Shown: piece after piece, positions 7,347 to 16,878 of the stretch
Position numbering within the stretch: position 1 is the first letter of the stretch
Layout: each line of letters starts with the position of its first letter
IMG/VR virus record: IMGVR_UViG_3300046167_000197
Location: 1 to 23,349 of that record
Direction: 5' to 3' (one strand)
DNA: 23,349 nucleotides
Source: a virus
Made by a program: the position numbers and the translations under genes
The notes under the pieces: generated by a model
Told to the model about the DNA's origin: nothing
Seen by the model: only the letters and a program-made list of their open reading frames with translations
Databases searched by the model: none

Positions 7347-7862
7347 TTATGGTTTAGTAGGCCAATCAGAATCTTCAAGGAACGGCCAGTTACTGTTACC
7401 AGAAAGGTCTCTAAGGTTTGTTCTGTAGGTAGACCATAAAGCTTTTAGATCGTCAGTTAACGGAGTGTCAGCCGCTTGCGTCCAATCACTTTCCATCAAG
7501 AGGGTGTTCCGCTTGCTTCGGGTTATGCTTGCTTCGATCTCAAAAACCTCTGGAAATTCAGGGGCAACCTCCACAGCTTCTTCATCTGGAGTCGTTGGGA
7601 TAGACAACGCACCCTTAGATTCAGATTTTAAAAGATTCTGATTCGCTATCACAAATGCTTCAACCATTTCTTCTGTAGTAAATCTAAAAACAGGTGAAGT
7701 CATTGATAAGAAATCAAAGTTAGGAATCTTGATGTGACTGCTTGCAACAAACGTATTAGGCGTGAAGTCGCTATCGCTATCAGTTACCTCCTCTGGTGAT
7801 TGGGAGCCAAAAACCAAAGTAGAAGTCAAGTCATCATGTATGGTTAATTGATACTCGTGCAT
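7347..7862 (-). CDS. Tail-fibre assembly chaperone (Phage_tail_APC type)
   Basis: The C-terminal part of this 171-residue protein carries the well-known pattern of the PF16778-type tail assembly chaperone: RNTLLMESDWTQAADTPL, then a W-x2-YR-x2-LRDL segment and a final proline/tryptophan tail (WPFLEDSDWPTKP). Such proteins help fold or attach tail fibres and are normally encoded right beside the fibre gene. The N-terminal ~100 residues are variable, as in this family, and probably specific for the local fibres or adhesins. Translation is coupled to the 89-residue gene by TAATG. The call for the C-terminal domain is firm; which of the upstream fibre or adhesin proteins is the client is inferred. 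Confidence 0.82.
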   Translation of the reverse strand: MHEYQLTIHDDLTSTLVFGSQSPEEVTDSDSDFTPNTFVASSHIKIPNFDFLSMTSPVFRFTTEEMVEAFVIANQNLLKSESKGALSIPTTPDEEAVEVAPEFPEVFEIEASITRSKRNTLLMESDWTQAADTPLTDDLKALWSTYRTNLRDLSGNSNWPFLEDSDWPTKP

Positions 7863-8131
7863 TACTTTTCAACCCCCACTAACATAGTAGTGCCGCTGTT
7901 GTCAGCCTTAATTACATCGCCCCCGTTTAAGGTGATAGGTAGATAGGCATGTTGAAAATAGCTGCTGTGATAGGGCCAAATCAGTTGAGTCCCGTTAATA
8001 TAACCGGGTCCCGTACTACTGTTATTCCACAGATGCCCTTCAAAAGTTTTCCCGGCCGGGACCGTATACATGACTGCCTGCGATGATCCTGTCTTTGCGA
8101 TGGTAGTGCCGCTTCCTGCTGATAAAGCCAT
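7862..8131 (-). CDS. Hypothetical small beta-rich protein, 89 residues
   Basis: ATG at 8131 has a near-perfect AAGGAGG 6 nt upstream, one of the strongest ribosome sites in the window, which suggests high expression. The sequence is beta-rich, with no cysteine and few charges (TVPAGKTFEGHLWNNSSTG, then LPITLNGGDVIKADNSGTT), which fits a small jelly-roll or decoration-type domain. The pattern of a Gly-turn followed by a hydrophobic strand recalls the N-terminal modules of the two adhesin-like paralogs, but I cannot establish homology by eye. Its TAATG stop couples it to the chaperone gene. A small fibre cap or head/tail decoration protein is possible; no family is assigned. Confidence 0.6.
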   Translation of the reverse strand: MALSAGSGTTIAKTGSSQAVMYTVPAGKTFEGHLWNNSSTGPGYINGTQLIWPYHSSYFQHAYLPITLNGGDVIKADNSGTTMLVGVEK

Positions 8132-8144
8132 TATAGCCTCCTTA

Positions 8145-9581
8145 TTATGTTTGTTCTATTCCGGTGATTGTTACTTTTACATCTGCGTTAGTTAGACCCG
8201 CTGCGCTTGCTACAGAGGTAGGAATAGGATGTCCGTAGTGACGCCAAAGATAGCCAGAGGAACCTCCTTTATTTCCAAATTGAGGGTCTTCAGTATATGA
8301 ATATTTTAGATTACCTGTTGCATCTAAAGTATACATTACATTGTTTGTATCTCTGTACCGAACACCACCAGTGGCTGTGTAACCGAGTTGCCCTCCATGA
8401 AAGTTTTGATACAGTCCTAGCGCTGTAATGTTATTGTGTTCCGCCCAGTCAGAAGAAGCTATTTGCTTTCTAGTATTTACGGCAGAAGGGGCTGCTGATC
8501 CAGTACTACCTAACATTTCGGACCAAGACCACGGGCCTTTAACCTGTGTAAGATTATTAGCTCCATTATGGTAGTATATATACCAAGCATCGTTTGAGTG
8601 ATCTACTGCCAATACAAAACTACCGTGGGTAAATTGCAGAGCAGCTGGTAGGTGTGCCTCATAGAATGCACCTGTGATAGTATTCTTGATGTATATAGAG
8701 CCAGAGTAGCCGCTACTAGGCATGTAACAATACATATCGTGGTACACACCACCTCTGGGGTACGAGGAAGTAGGGTGTGGAGAAGGGTGGGAGCCGCTAG
8801 TCCACCAAGGGCTTGCTGTGTGGGTAGTCACGCTATAAGTTTGTGGGTATATATAAGGCTGATGTTGCTGAAAAGTCGAACCATCCATACTGAAAAACCT
8901 GTCGTAGGAAGCAGAACGGCTTGAGCCTGATGCTGAGACTTCCTTTCTAAAGTCACGAAAGCCAAAAGTCTTATAGTTTTGGTAAGTCATTTGATAGTTA
9001 TTAGCAGGGCTATATCCAAGCGTCCCTCCAGTTTCTAGTGCTCTGGTTGCATGGAAAACTTGTACAGAGTTATCATCATGTGCAATGTAGTGAATGTTAT
9101 TTGTCCCGCCTTGACTAGGACCCGGCTTGTATAGATCAATAATTTGGCTAGAGTAAGACAAAGACCCAACAGTTTCATTGGATTCCCATTGAAATTGTAG
9201 AGATGAGTCTGAAGTATTAACTGCGTTACCCGCAGAATCCTCTATGTAGGAGTAATAACGAAGTTTTGTTCCGTCATTACAGACGCCAATTACTTTTTCG
9301 GCTACTATAGGAAAGTCATTAGTTTTCAATTTAAGTACCGAAGTCGGTGCTAGAATTTGATGTCCTTCTAAAGTTACAGAACCTCCTGCACCTACCTTGA
9401 CGCCTCCGATGTTTACACCGTCCAACTCAAGATAAGTATCCTTTAGTGCAATATCAGGTGAGGTTACGCTAATACTTTTTATAACTTTATTATTGCCACC
9501 GCTTAATAGCGTATGCTCACCATCGTTTAGATTACTTTGGTTTAAAGTACTGTCAAACAGCTTTTTAAATGCCTCTGCCAT
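8145..9581 (-). CDS. Adhesin-like virion protein, paralog B (478 residues)
   Basis: Paralog of the preceding gene. It opens with a matching module (DGEHTLLSGGNNKVIKSI, then LKDTYLELDGVNIGGVKVG and ILAPTSVLKLKTNDFPIVAE). It continues with AHDDNSVQVFHA, HPTSSYPRGGVYHDMYCYMP and a C-terminal YLWRHYGHPIPTSVASAAGL. Identity looks low but landmarks are collinear, pointing to an old tandem duplication followed by divergence of the surface-exposed middle. AAGGATACGACATG gives its ribosome site, 9 bp after the stop of paralog A. It probably forms a second fibre or spike specificity. Confidence 0.6.
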   Translation of the reverse strand: MAEAFKKLFDSTLNQSNLNDGEHTLLSGGNNKVIKSISVTSPDIALKDTYLELDGVNIGGVKVGAGGSVTLEGHQILAPTSVLKLKTNDFPIVAEKVIGVCNDGTKLRYYSYIEDSAGNAVNTSDSSLQFQWESNETVGSLSYSSQIIDLYKPGPSQGGTNNIHYIAHDDNSVQVFHATRALETGGTLGYSPANNYQMTYQNYKTFGFRDFRKEVSASGSSRSASYDRFFSMDGSTFQQHQPYIYPQTYSVTTHTASPWWTSGSHPSPHPTSSYPRGGVYHDMYCYMPSSGYSGSIYIKNTITGAFYEAHLPAALQFTHGSFVLAVDHSNDAWYIYYHNGANNLTQVKGPWSWSEMLGSTGSAAPSAVNTRKQIASSDWAEHNNITALGLYQNFHGGQLGYTATGGVRYRDTNNVMYTLDATGNLKYSYTEDPQFGNKGGSSGYLWRHYGHPIPTSVASAAGLTNADVKVTITGIEQT

Positions 9582-9590
9582 GTCGTATCC

Positions 9591-11066
9591 TTAGCTTGCA
9601 GTGTAACCGAAAACACTGATGTCAAAAGTTGGTTGACTTATTCCAGCGCTACTCATTTCTGAGGCGCTCATTTTACCCATAGTGCGTTTCCATAGATAGT
9701 CGTTATGGGGCGTAAAGTTATCTATACCCTGAAAAGTAGAGTGCGTGTATATAACGCTACCATCATAATCACAGGCAACGTGTTCATTGGACTGATTTTT
9801 GTAGCCGAAGCCACCGTCCATGCGGTCAGAAAGCTGGCACGCTGAAAAACTGTAGTCACAATAATTCCCGCCGTTGAAAGTTACGGTTGCATTGGTAATA
9901 GGTGCGTTTGGCACCCCACCCGGAGTAGTTGACTCAAGATAGCTAATGGTATCATTCGATGTTGATCTATATATTGTTGTTGAACTAGCGGGACGCCAAA
10001 AAACAAATTTATCGTTATCGGTATCAATTGACACCGTAAAATCTCTATTACCAGAGGAGGACCAACCAGACATAGAGTTAAAATGGAACATTTGCCCTGT
10101 TTTTAAACTAACCCCGTATACTCGTTCACCATAACCGTTTTGTGGGATCCAGAAATACCAGTCACCAATACTGTGCGCCCTTGGGTACGAGCTAGTAGGT
10201 TGTGGGCTGAATTGTCCATGGCTGGTTGCGGGGCTTGAATTTGCAACGCCACCCCACTTATCGAAGTCTACTAGGTTAGTTTCATTCCAACGAGGAGAGC
10301 CCCTTACTTGAAATCTATTTCCAGTGATATCTATGACGTTCAAAAGAGCCGCAGGTCCACCGTTACTTGCACTCAAGTTAGCGGTTTGCACTGAGCGGCT
10401 TATATCTCTATCAAACGCAAAGCCTCTGTAGTTAGCTGAGTGACCCGTTTGACTAATAACTCCTTGTGTCCCACTGTGACCTTCTGCGTAGTCTTGGGCA
10501 TGATGCCTATTTATCTTTTGTACAGAGTTACCATCGTGGTATATTGCATTCATCCAGTAAAATGGCTGATAAAGAGAACTACCTGGTCCCGGTATGCGTG
10601 CAGCAAACCCTCTTGCGTCAACTATATCTATGTAGCAGACAGCATTGGCGTTGCTGGTAGCGAACATACTTTTGTTTTGAGTAAGGGTGGTTGTAACCGT
10701 CCCAGTATTTTGATCTCGAACCAGTGTGTTTACATACAGATGGCGAGAAGATGAAATAGTCTGTTCATACTCTTTATAAAAAGCAACAGGGTAAGTATTA
10801 GGCGCTTTTATTTTTACTGTAGAATTAGGGGGGACAACAATCTCGCCTGTAAGAGTAGTACCTGAGTCTGAAATTGAAGCTACATTATGTCCGTTTACTT
10901 CAAGGTAAGCACCTTTAAGCTTTACACCTGCCCCAAGGTTAAATTTAACCTCTTTAATTATCTGACTGGTGCTACTGTTCGTAGTGAAAAGTGTATGCTC
11001 ACCATCAGACTGAAGTTGAGATTCTCCTAGCGTAGCATTGTAAATGCGACCTACTGAGTTAGCCAT
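9591..11066 (-). CDS. Adhesin-like virion protein, paralog A (491 residues)
   Basis: This beta-rich protein is a paralog of the next gene along its whole length. Shared landmarks include an N-terminal module with DGEHTLFTT, then LKGAYLEVNGHNV and ISDSGTTLTGEIVVPPNSTV; a middle part with YHDGNSV; PTSSYPR followed by an aromatic strand (DWYFWIPQNGYGERVYG); and a C-terminus with YLWKR. Gly, Ser and aromatic residues are frequent and charged helices rare, as in phage surface adhesins. It lies directly after the long fibre and before the tail-assembly chaperone, so it is likely a second receptor-binding or fibre-tip component. TAAGG upstream of the ATG is the ribosome site. I recognise no enzyme motif, and the receptor is unknown. 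Confidence 0.6.
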   Translation of the reverse strand: MANSVGRIYNATLGESQLQSDGEHTLFTTNSSTSQIIKEVKFNLGAGVKLKGAYLEVNGHNVASISDSGTTLTGEIVVPPNSTVKIKAPNTYPVAFYKEYEQTISSSRHLYVNTLVRDQNTGTVTTTLTQNKSMFATSNANAVCYIDIVDARGFAARIPGPGSSLYQPFYWMNAIYHDGNSVQKINRHHAQDYAEGHSGTQGVISQTGHSANYRGFAFDRDISRSVQTANLSASNGGPAALLNVIDITGNRFQVRGSPRWNETNLVDFDKWGGVANSSPATSHGQFSPQPTSSYPRAHSIGDWYFWIPQNGYGERVYGVSLKTGQMFHFNSMSGWSSSGNRDFTVSIDTDNDKFVFWRPASSTTIYRSTSNDTISYLESTTPGGVPNAPITNATVTFNGGNYCDYSFSACQLSDRMDGGFGYKNQSNEHVACDYDGSVIYTHSTFQGIDNFTPHNDYLWKRTMGKMSASEMSSAGISQPTFDISVFGYTAS

Positions 11067-11077
11067 TTAGATATTCC

Positions 11078-14000
11078 TTAAACATAAGTGTACAGTGTCG
11101 CCATACTGACACCAGCCGCAGCGACCGCCGTATCAACATAGTTTTTGTTTGTTGCGTCCGTCCCAGATGAAACGGTATCAACGCCTTGGATTCGGCCTGT
11201 ACCACCCAGAACAACGCTGCCGTGGTGTACAGTAAGATTTGAGCTATCAAGCTGCATCTTCTCACTGTTATTAATGAAGAACTCTGTGCGACTGTCACGG
11301 ACGTGCTTAATTGCCCACTGACTATCGCTATCTAAAAAGCCAATCTCATTAGAGCTGGTAGCGTACACAGAACCACGAACAGTGCTATTGTGGTCATCTC
11401 TGAAGCGTATTCCGTTTGCAGAGCCACCACCCGCTACGTTCCACCAATCATCATGGTCACTGTACCAGTGCTGAGTTGTGGCTTGGTTATACATACCGTC
11501 GCCAGAAGCATTGTTACGGAACCAATCGTTTGCATACACATTGCTGAACGTGGGGCTGTTGTTAGTATTTAAACTTTGGTTTGCAGAGTAAGTTGTATAG
11601 CCAGCACCGTTTGTTAGCTGGTTGTTGTTTGTAATGTAGTTGGCATTAGTCGCACCAGTGTATCCCAGATCACCAAGGGTTAATGTGCGAGTACCCATGC
11701 TGGTAATAACACCATCAGTTACATAGATATTATCTACAATCGTTGACCCAGATGTATTAATGTCGCTGTCTGTGCCAATGACGGTGTTGTAAGTGCCTGC
11801 AGCCTGTTTGCCATTTAGGGCAGTCTGCAATCCATCTACGTTTGAGATAACGTGATTGTGGCTATCGTCTGCTACTGTGACTGAAAGCGTAGCATTGCCG
11901 AGGTTTGTAAATGTAGCACTCCCAGAAGCATCACCGGAAAGCGTCAGAGTAGGGTCAGATGTGGCTGTGGCGGTGATCGTAATATCACCTGTTCCGTCAA
12001 AGGTAGCAGAGCCGGTTACATCCCCGCCCAGAGCAATACTTCTACTTGTTTGTAGTGCGGTTGCTGTACTTGCATTGCCCGTCAGAGAGCCAGTTATTGC
12101 ACCGGAACTTGTGATCGTACCTGTGATATCGATGTCACCAGTACCGTTGATGTTGTTTGTGTTGAGGTCGAGGTCACCGCCCAACTGAGGCGTGGTATCT
12201 TCGATGATGTTTGCAATGGCTTGGCCTAAAGTAAATGCAGCCTGATCCCAGTTTGTGCCATCCCAAATATAAAGTTGGTTATCTGTCGTATCATAATAGA
12301 TGGCCCCAGTATCCAGCGCATCCCCATCATTATCGACTGATGGACCAGAAGCCTTCGCACCTAGATAGATGTCGGTAAACTCATCTAGGGCATCAATTGC
12401 GTCCTGCTTTGCTGTATTCGCTGTGCTTGCAGAACCCGCTGCCGCCGTTGCCGAAGCCGCTGCGTTAATCTCAGAGGTAGCCGCCGCCGCTGCGCTTGCA
12501 GATGAAGCCGTAGCAGATCCTAGAATACCGTCTGTGTAACCTTTGGACGCAGCATGGTCATTGGAAGTCGGAGTAGCCAGACCTGTGATATTGTTGGAAC
12601 CCATATCAAGGTTACCAGACATGCTATCGCCGCTTTTGGTAACCTGTAGAGCGTCTTGTTGATCGGAATACGCCTTAGTCGAAAGGTCTTGTGCTGCAGT
12701 CGGATCGGATGCGTTAGTTACCTTGTTCGCACCCATGTCGATGGCACCAGACATTGTACCGCCTGCAAGAGGTAATTTAGTAGCAATGCTGTTTGTGATT
12801 GTGGTAGAGAAGTCTGCATCATCGCCCAGCGCAGCCGCTAATTCATTTAGCGTGTCCAATGCACCCGGAGCACTATCAACTAATCCAGCTACAGCGTTAT
12901 CAACGTCTACCTTTCGTGCCGCATCATTGTCGTTTGTTGGCGCAGAAAGGTTAGTAATAGTAGCAGTCGTGCCTGCATCCATGTTCAATGTACCGTTGAT
13001 GGTTACATCGTTAAATGTGGATGAGCCTGTGCTTGCATTTACGTTACCACTAATGTCGCCTGTGACATCACCTGTAATAGTACCTGATGCAGTGACGTTA
13101 TCGAAAGTCGATGTGCCTGTAGGTGCGCTGACGTTACCTGCTAGGTCACCTGTGAAACCGTTGTTAGCAGTGGCTGTAGTAAAGGTCGCTGCATCAGGTG
13201 TTGTCGCACCGATAATCGTACCGTCGATGTTACCACCGTCGATATTAACAGTCGCTAATGACGCCAAACCTGATGTTTCAACTGTAGTAAACCGGGCTGT
13301 ATCAGGGTTTGATACACCGATCTGTGTTGCATCGATGTTGCCGCCGTTGATGTCTACTGTCGCAATAGTAGCAGTGCCTGAAACATCTACGTTGGTTGAG
13401 AAGTTAGCAGACGTACCCGTGATGCCGCCTGTGGTTAGTGTACCTGTAAGTGTGGTGTTGCCTGTAACGCCCAGCGTACCTGCAACTGTCGCATTTTCAT
13501 CTACGTCGAGCGTATCGATATGCGCAGTGCCATCTAAGTATAAATCCCGAAATTCTTTGGTTGCTGTACCCAAATCCCGAAGGTTTGTAGCAGAGGGGAC
13601 TAAGGATGTAGCGATTTCAGAATTGACGTATAGGACATCCGTACCTGTGTCACCAATGGTGGTGTTGCCGTTCAGTGTTGTAACACCATCGACATCAAGG
13701 TTTGTATCAATCTGGGCGTTGCCACCTACTGTTAGATCAACAGCTACTGTAGCACTCTCATCCACATCCAATGTGTCGATGTGCGCTGTACCGTCTAGGA
13801 ACAGGTTGCGAAACTCTTTAGCCGCCTCACCCAGATCTCGTGCATCGTCAGAGTTAGGGACAATGTTGGTAGAAACCTGAGCATTAACCGCAACCGTATC
13901 GGTGTTTGCATTACCGATTATGGTATTACCGTTAAGCGTTGCATCACCCGTGACCGTTGCGTCGGTATCTACAGTTAAGCTACCATCTACGTCGAGGTCA

Positions 14001-14530
14001 CCTGTAACGTCCACGTTGTTCTGGAACGAACTCGCTGCAGTAACGGTTATGGAGCCACCAATTGTGGCATCCCCTGCCATAAGCAAATCAGCAAAACGAT
14101 TACCTACAGCACCTAGATCAACAACACCGTCACCTGACGGAAGGATATTGTTTGCACTGTTTGTGGCCGCTATCTCATACCATGCCGCTGCAGAAGATAC
14201 ATCGGATATACAAACGTATATACGGTTCGTTGTAGTGTTCAGCCACAGAGAGCCTTTTGCATAGCCTGCAACCGTATCATCTGTGATCGTAGGGTTTGAT
14301 GTGGCGGTAGTGTTATTGGCACCACCTACCCCGCCGTTTACCTGTTGTAAGTACCCTGCGACTGATGTTGCTAGATTGATCTTAGGGGCATTACCTGTAG
14401 TACCATCATGCGTGTGACCCGTAATGCCGAAAGCTGTTTCTATCTGGTCGAACTCAGCATTGAGAGGTGGAGCAGTAATATCTGCACCGTTGGTAATGTC
14501 GGGTCTAGATTGCCGATTGTAACCAGCCAT
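11078..14530 (-). CDS. Long repetitive tail fibre
   Basis: This 1150-residue fibre has an N-terminal segment with GHTHDGTTGNAPKI (about 38-51), a pattern I recall from marine phage fibres and likely to be the tail-binding part. It is followed by a WYEI/SLWLNTTTNRIYVCI insert near 94-121. Residues ~127-350 contain three related units ending in DLG....F(A/R)(D/N)L, the latter two 87 residues apart. Residues 350-560 hold short Thr/Gly/Asp-rich beta repeats (VDINGGNID, VNIDGGNID). An Ala/Ser-rich coiled stretch lies around 680-720. The C-terminal region is aromatic (WYSDHDDWWNVAGG) and ends with DATNKNYVDTAV. The start has AGGAAGG inside the preceding gene's last codons. Such fibres bind the host surface. 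No chaperone domain sits at its own C-terminus. Confidence 0.82.
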   Translation of the reverse strand: MAGYNRQSRPDITNGADITAPPLNAEFDQIETAFGITGHTHDGTTGNAPKINLATSVAGYLQQVNGGVGGANNTTATSNPTITDDTVAGYAKGSLWLNTTTNRIYVCISDVSSAAAWYEIAATNSANNILPSGDGVVDLGAVGNRFADLLMAGDATIGGSITVTAASSFQNNVDVTGDLDVDGSLTVDTDATVTGDATLNGNTIIGNANTDTVAVNAQVSTNIVPNSDDARDLGEAAKEFRNLFLDGTAHIDTLDVDESATVAVDLTVGGNAQIDTNLDVDGVTTLNGNTTIGDTGTDVLYVNSEIATSLVPSATNLRDLGTATKEFRDLYLDGTAHIDTLDVDENATVAGTLGVTGNTTLTGTLTTGGITGTSANFSTNVDVSGTATIATVDINGGNIDATQIGVSNPDTARFTTVETSGLASLATVNIDGGNIDGTIIGATTPDAATFTTATANNGFTGDLAGNVSAPTGTSTFDNVTASGTITGDVTGDISGNVNASTGSSTFNDVTINGTLNMDAGTTATITNLSAPTNDNDAARKVDVDNAVAGLVDSAPGALDTLNELAAALGDDADFSTTITNSIATKLPLAGGTMSGAIDMGANKVTNASDPTAAQDLSTKAYSDQQDALQVTKSGDSMSGNLDMGSNNITGLATPTSNDHAASKGYTDGILGSATASSASAAAAATSEINAAASATAAAGSASTANTAKQDAIDALDEFTDIYLGAKASGPSVDNDGDALDTGAIYYDTTDNQLYIWDGTNWDQAAFTLGQAIANIIEDTTPQLGGDLDLNTNNINGTGDIDITGTITSSGAITGSLTGNASTATALQTSRSIALGGDVTGSATFDGTGDITITATATSDPTLTLSGDASGSATFTNLGNATLSVTVADDSHNHVISNVDGLQTALNGKQAAGTYNTVIGTDSDINTSGSTIVDNIYVTDGVITSMGTRTLTLGDLGYTGATNANYITNNNQLTNGAGYTTYSANQSLNTNNSPTFSNVYANDWFRNNASGDGMYNQATTQHWYSDHDDWWNVAGGGSANGIRFRDDHNSTVRGSVYATSSNEIGFLDSDSQWAIKHVRDSRTEFFINNSEKMQLDSSNLTVHHGSVVLGGTGRIQGVDTVSSGTDATNKNYVDTAVAAAGVSMATLYTYV
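13469..14152 (-). repeat. Diverged internal repeats in the tail-fibre gene
   Basis: Three copies at protein level: from residue 127 (NNILPSGDGVVDLGAVGNRF), from 219 (VSTNIVPNSDDARDLGEAAK) and from 306 (IATSLVPSATNLRDLGTATK). Copies two and three continue LFLDGTAHIDTLDVDESATV and LYLDGTAHIDTLDVDENATV. DNA has drifted at third positions, so the duplication is not recent. Confidence 0.75.
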
Positions 14531-14532
14531 GA

Positions 14533-16176
14533 TTAACGCCTTCCTGAAATGCTAAATTCAAATACTAAACCCTGAATTGTATATGGTTTAGACTGTCCAA
14601 TGGTTGTAAAAGTGGCCCGTGCTGAAAAACCGGACCCTTGAATATCTGATGTCATAATTGGTTTGGAATTGCCGCCGTAAATGACGTTTACACCTGCATA
14701 GTCTAGATCCTGACCGCCGTAGGCAACAGGACCACCCTCGCTCTCGTTTAGGTAATTAAGAGGGCGAGGCGTATTGGGTGTTCCCCAATCATACGCCATT
14801 GATAGAAAAAGCTCGACCGGACCTTCAGCCCTTATGAAGGTATTAACCTTTCGAAGAACCTTGCGAACCTCTGTATCACCAAAGTCTAAATAGGGTGTGC
14901 TGTATACCCCAAGTATATCTCTTGTGTTAAAAGAAGAACCCTCTTCCTGCCGATACACTTTCCCATCATAGTCGCCGTGCAAAACGTATTCTTCTAGACC
15001 GATATAATCGGATGTTACGCAAGAGGTTCGTATGCCTACAAGCTCTCCAAACTCCCAGCCAACCTGACCATTTTGATCCGATAGACCCCCAATGATTCCG
15101 TAGCTTTCTTCCAGATCTTCTGTACCATCACCAACAAAAAACCGGACCTGAGACTTACCACGGATTACAACACCGTTAATCGTGTCCATGTCGTAATTTT
15201 TGATCATGTTGACCAAAGTTACCTGAATAGATTTGGAAAGTGTGGTTAGCTCAATATCACCAATTCGGGAAGTACCAGCAACTGGTCTAAAACCTTCTGG
15301 GGAAAGAAAAATTAGATCCCCACCGATTTCAAGAACGCTATCACGGGCTACACAACCTACGTTTGTAGTCACTTGATCCAGAGTAAACCCAACACTCACA
15401 TCGGGACTTACTTTTTTAATGGAGTTTACGCCGAATATAAAAAGATCATCACGGAAGGGCTTGAACTGGATTATATTGAAACCGGGAGTAATCTGACCAG
15501 CACCACTGGAAACTGTAAAATCTAATGGATCACTAGGTGCAGAGTGAGAAATTACAGCCCTAGAAGTTAAGTCGCCACCTAAGAAAAGGTGGTTCTCAAA
15601 AACCTCTACAATAGCAGGGGCGTTGACAGCTTGATCACCACCCGGACTAGAGGAGCCTCCTGTGTTTGTGTTGGTCAACTCATACCAGTTTGTACCGTCA
15701 AATAGTTTGGCAGGATTTACCCCGTCCACAAAACATATCTGTGATCCAGAGCCGAAGTCGAACTGTGTGTGGCGTAGCTTCGTAACTGTGCGGCCATTGG
15801 CTGTGTAACTAAGAGTAACAGTCGGAGGTAGCAGGATCTTCTGCCACCCCGATAATTCTATAAATCTGTATAAGGAGTAGCTGTTGGAGCCTAAGTCTTT
15901 TCGAGCGGCAATAATATATGGGTTGCCTAAATGTTCATTTTTATAAATTGCAAGCCCAAGGATTGGGCCTTCAGCCAGACCTACTCCAACCTCTTGGTCC
16001 AAACCACCTAGTAAAGAGTAACCTTCAATACGACGATAGCCGCCATAAAGTGACGGCTCAAAATTAACCAAGCGAGTAGCTGCACCGGGAGAAGCTTCCG
16101 CAAGAAACAAATGGTTTTCGTTTGAGTTTAAGCCGCCTGAACAGACAACCTTATAGCTCTGAATTTCATCAGGCAT
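14533..16176 (-). CDS. Tail nozzle / DNA-stabilising tail protein (P22 gp10- or T7 gp12-like)
   Basis: At 547 residues, rich in beta strands and with few charged helices, this protein fits the propeller-like nozzle subunits that extend the podovirus tail tube and plug it after packaging. Recurrent strand/turn units such as HLFLGGDLTSRAVISHSAP, RDDLFIFGVNSIKKVSPD and GGDLIFLSPEGFRPVAG are typical of this class as I know it. The start ATG (16176) shares bases with the adaptor stop, and the stop TAA lies 2 nt before the fibre start, so the adaptor-nozzle-fibre order matches P22- and T7-type tails. Exact subfamily is not determined; the call comes from size, fold character and synteny. Confidence 0.7.
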   Translation of the reverse strand: MPDEIQSYKVVCSGGLNSNENHLFLAEASPGAATRLVNFEPSLYGGYRRIEGYSLLGGLDQEVGVGLAEGPILGLAIYKNEHLGNPYIIAARKDLGSNSYSLYRFIELSGWQKILLPPTVTLSYTANGRTVTKLRHTQFDFGSGSQICFVDGVNPAKLFDGTNWYELTNTNTGGSSSPGGDQAVNAPAIVEVFENHLFLGGDLTSRAVISHSAPSDPLDFTVSSGAGQITPGFNIIQFKPFRDDLFIFGVNSIKKVSPDVSVGFTLDQVTTNVGCVARDSVLEIGGDLIFLSPEGFRPVAGTSRIGDIELTTLSKSIQVTLVNMIKNYDMDTINGVVIRGKSQVRFFVGDGTEDLEESYGIIGGLSDQNGQVGWEFGELVGIRTSCVTSDYIGLEEYVLHGDYDGKVYRQEEGSSFNTRDILGVYSTPYLDFGDTEVRKVLRKVNTFIRAEGPVELFLSMAYDWGTPNTPRPLNYLNESEGGPVAYGGQDLDYAGVNVIYGGNSKPIMTSDIQGSGFSARATFTTIGQSKPYTIQGLVFEFSISGRR

Positions 16177-16865
16177 TAAAACTGAATCCTAGTATCTCGC
16201 ACCGAGGTGTAATTGTTAATGTAGATGGACTGCAGGTTCTTTAGACCAGACTCAAAGGAAACATATGCGGATTGAGATGCTTGAATGTTGTCTTTGAACA
16301 TGTACAGAAAATACATTGCCCCATCGACTAGAACGGTATCGAATTCTGAGGGGATGCGACATTCATCGTCGAAGTTTGTTAAATCTGTAAAATTTTGGTA
16401 GTATCGGAAACGAATTGTGTAAGCTTCATTGGGCGAAGGGGTTACACCAAAACCAGTACCGTGGCTGGCAAAAACAAAATCAGGAACATCCCGTCCCTGT
16501 GATCCTGCGTTATAATCTGCATCCCGAGAACGACTATACCATTCATCACGCTCAATAGGTTGAAGGGTCTTAAACTCTACCCCCAGACTATCGTTTTTTT
16601 GGATCTGAAAGCTATTCCAATCAGCTATTTTGTAGTTTGAGGGCCATGTATATTCAGTTTGCCCCGCAACTAATGAAAGCGTGTGTTCAGCGGCATTAAA
16701 AGGCCAGCTATATTCTGCCTGATTAAGCCGAGCTACAGATGACTGCACTGCATCTTTAACAAGGGCGTGTACACCCCGTACTGATGGAAAATCACCTGCA
16801 ACGATTTCAACTTCGTTTAAACGACGAAGAACCTGATTACATAAATCGATGTATGTAGTGGGCAT
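16176..16865 (-). CDS. Head-tail adaptor (P22 gp4 / T7 tail tubular protein A-like)
   Basis: This 229-residue protein probably forms the ring under the portal that closes the head and connects the tail nozzle. It begins MPTTYIDLCNQVLRRLNEVE, an N-terminal helical pattern typical of the podovirus gp4/tail tubular A family. Around residues 40-65 comes WPFNAAEHTLSLVAGQTEYT and the aromatic W-P-S-N-Y-K-I strand, followed by a helical C-terminus (YFLYMFKDNIQASQSAYVSF). The family's usual length is 150-230 residues. ATG at 16865 has AGGAC upstream, and the stop overlaps the next gene as TAATG. Position directly after the coat gene and before the nozzle-type gene supports the call. Confidence 0.75.
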   Translation of the reverse strand: MPTTYIDLCNQVLRRLNEVEIVAGDFPSVRGVHALVKDAVQSSVARLNQAEYSWPFNAAEHTLSLVAGQTEYTWPSNYKIADWNSFQIQKNDSLGVEFKTLQPIERDEWYSRSRDADYNAGSQGRDVPDFVFASHGTGFGVTPSPNEAYTIRFRYYQNFTDLTNFDDECRIPSEFDTVLVDGAMYFLYMFKDNIQASQSAYVSFESGLKNLQSIYINNYTSVRDTRIQF

Positions 16866-16878
16866 GAATAGTCCTCAG

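Noticed and set aside
13469-14152. Repeats in the fibre gene as a CRISPR array or diversity-generating template
   Set aside because: The repeats are long, diverged and in frame with no spacers, and no reverse transcriptase or template/variable pair is visible.
12723-14264. Long plus-strand open frames (385 and 120 codons) opposite the tail fibre
   Set aside because: They are antisense shadows of the Thr/Ala/Val-rich fibre repeats, lack ribosome sites, and every other gene is on the minus strand.
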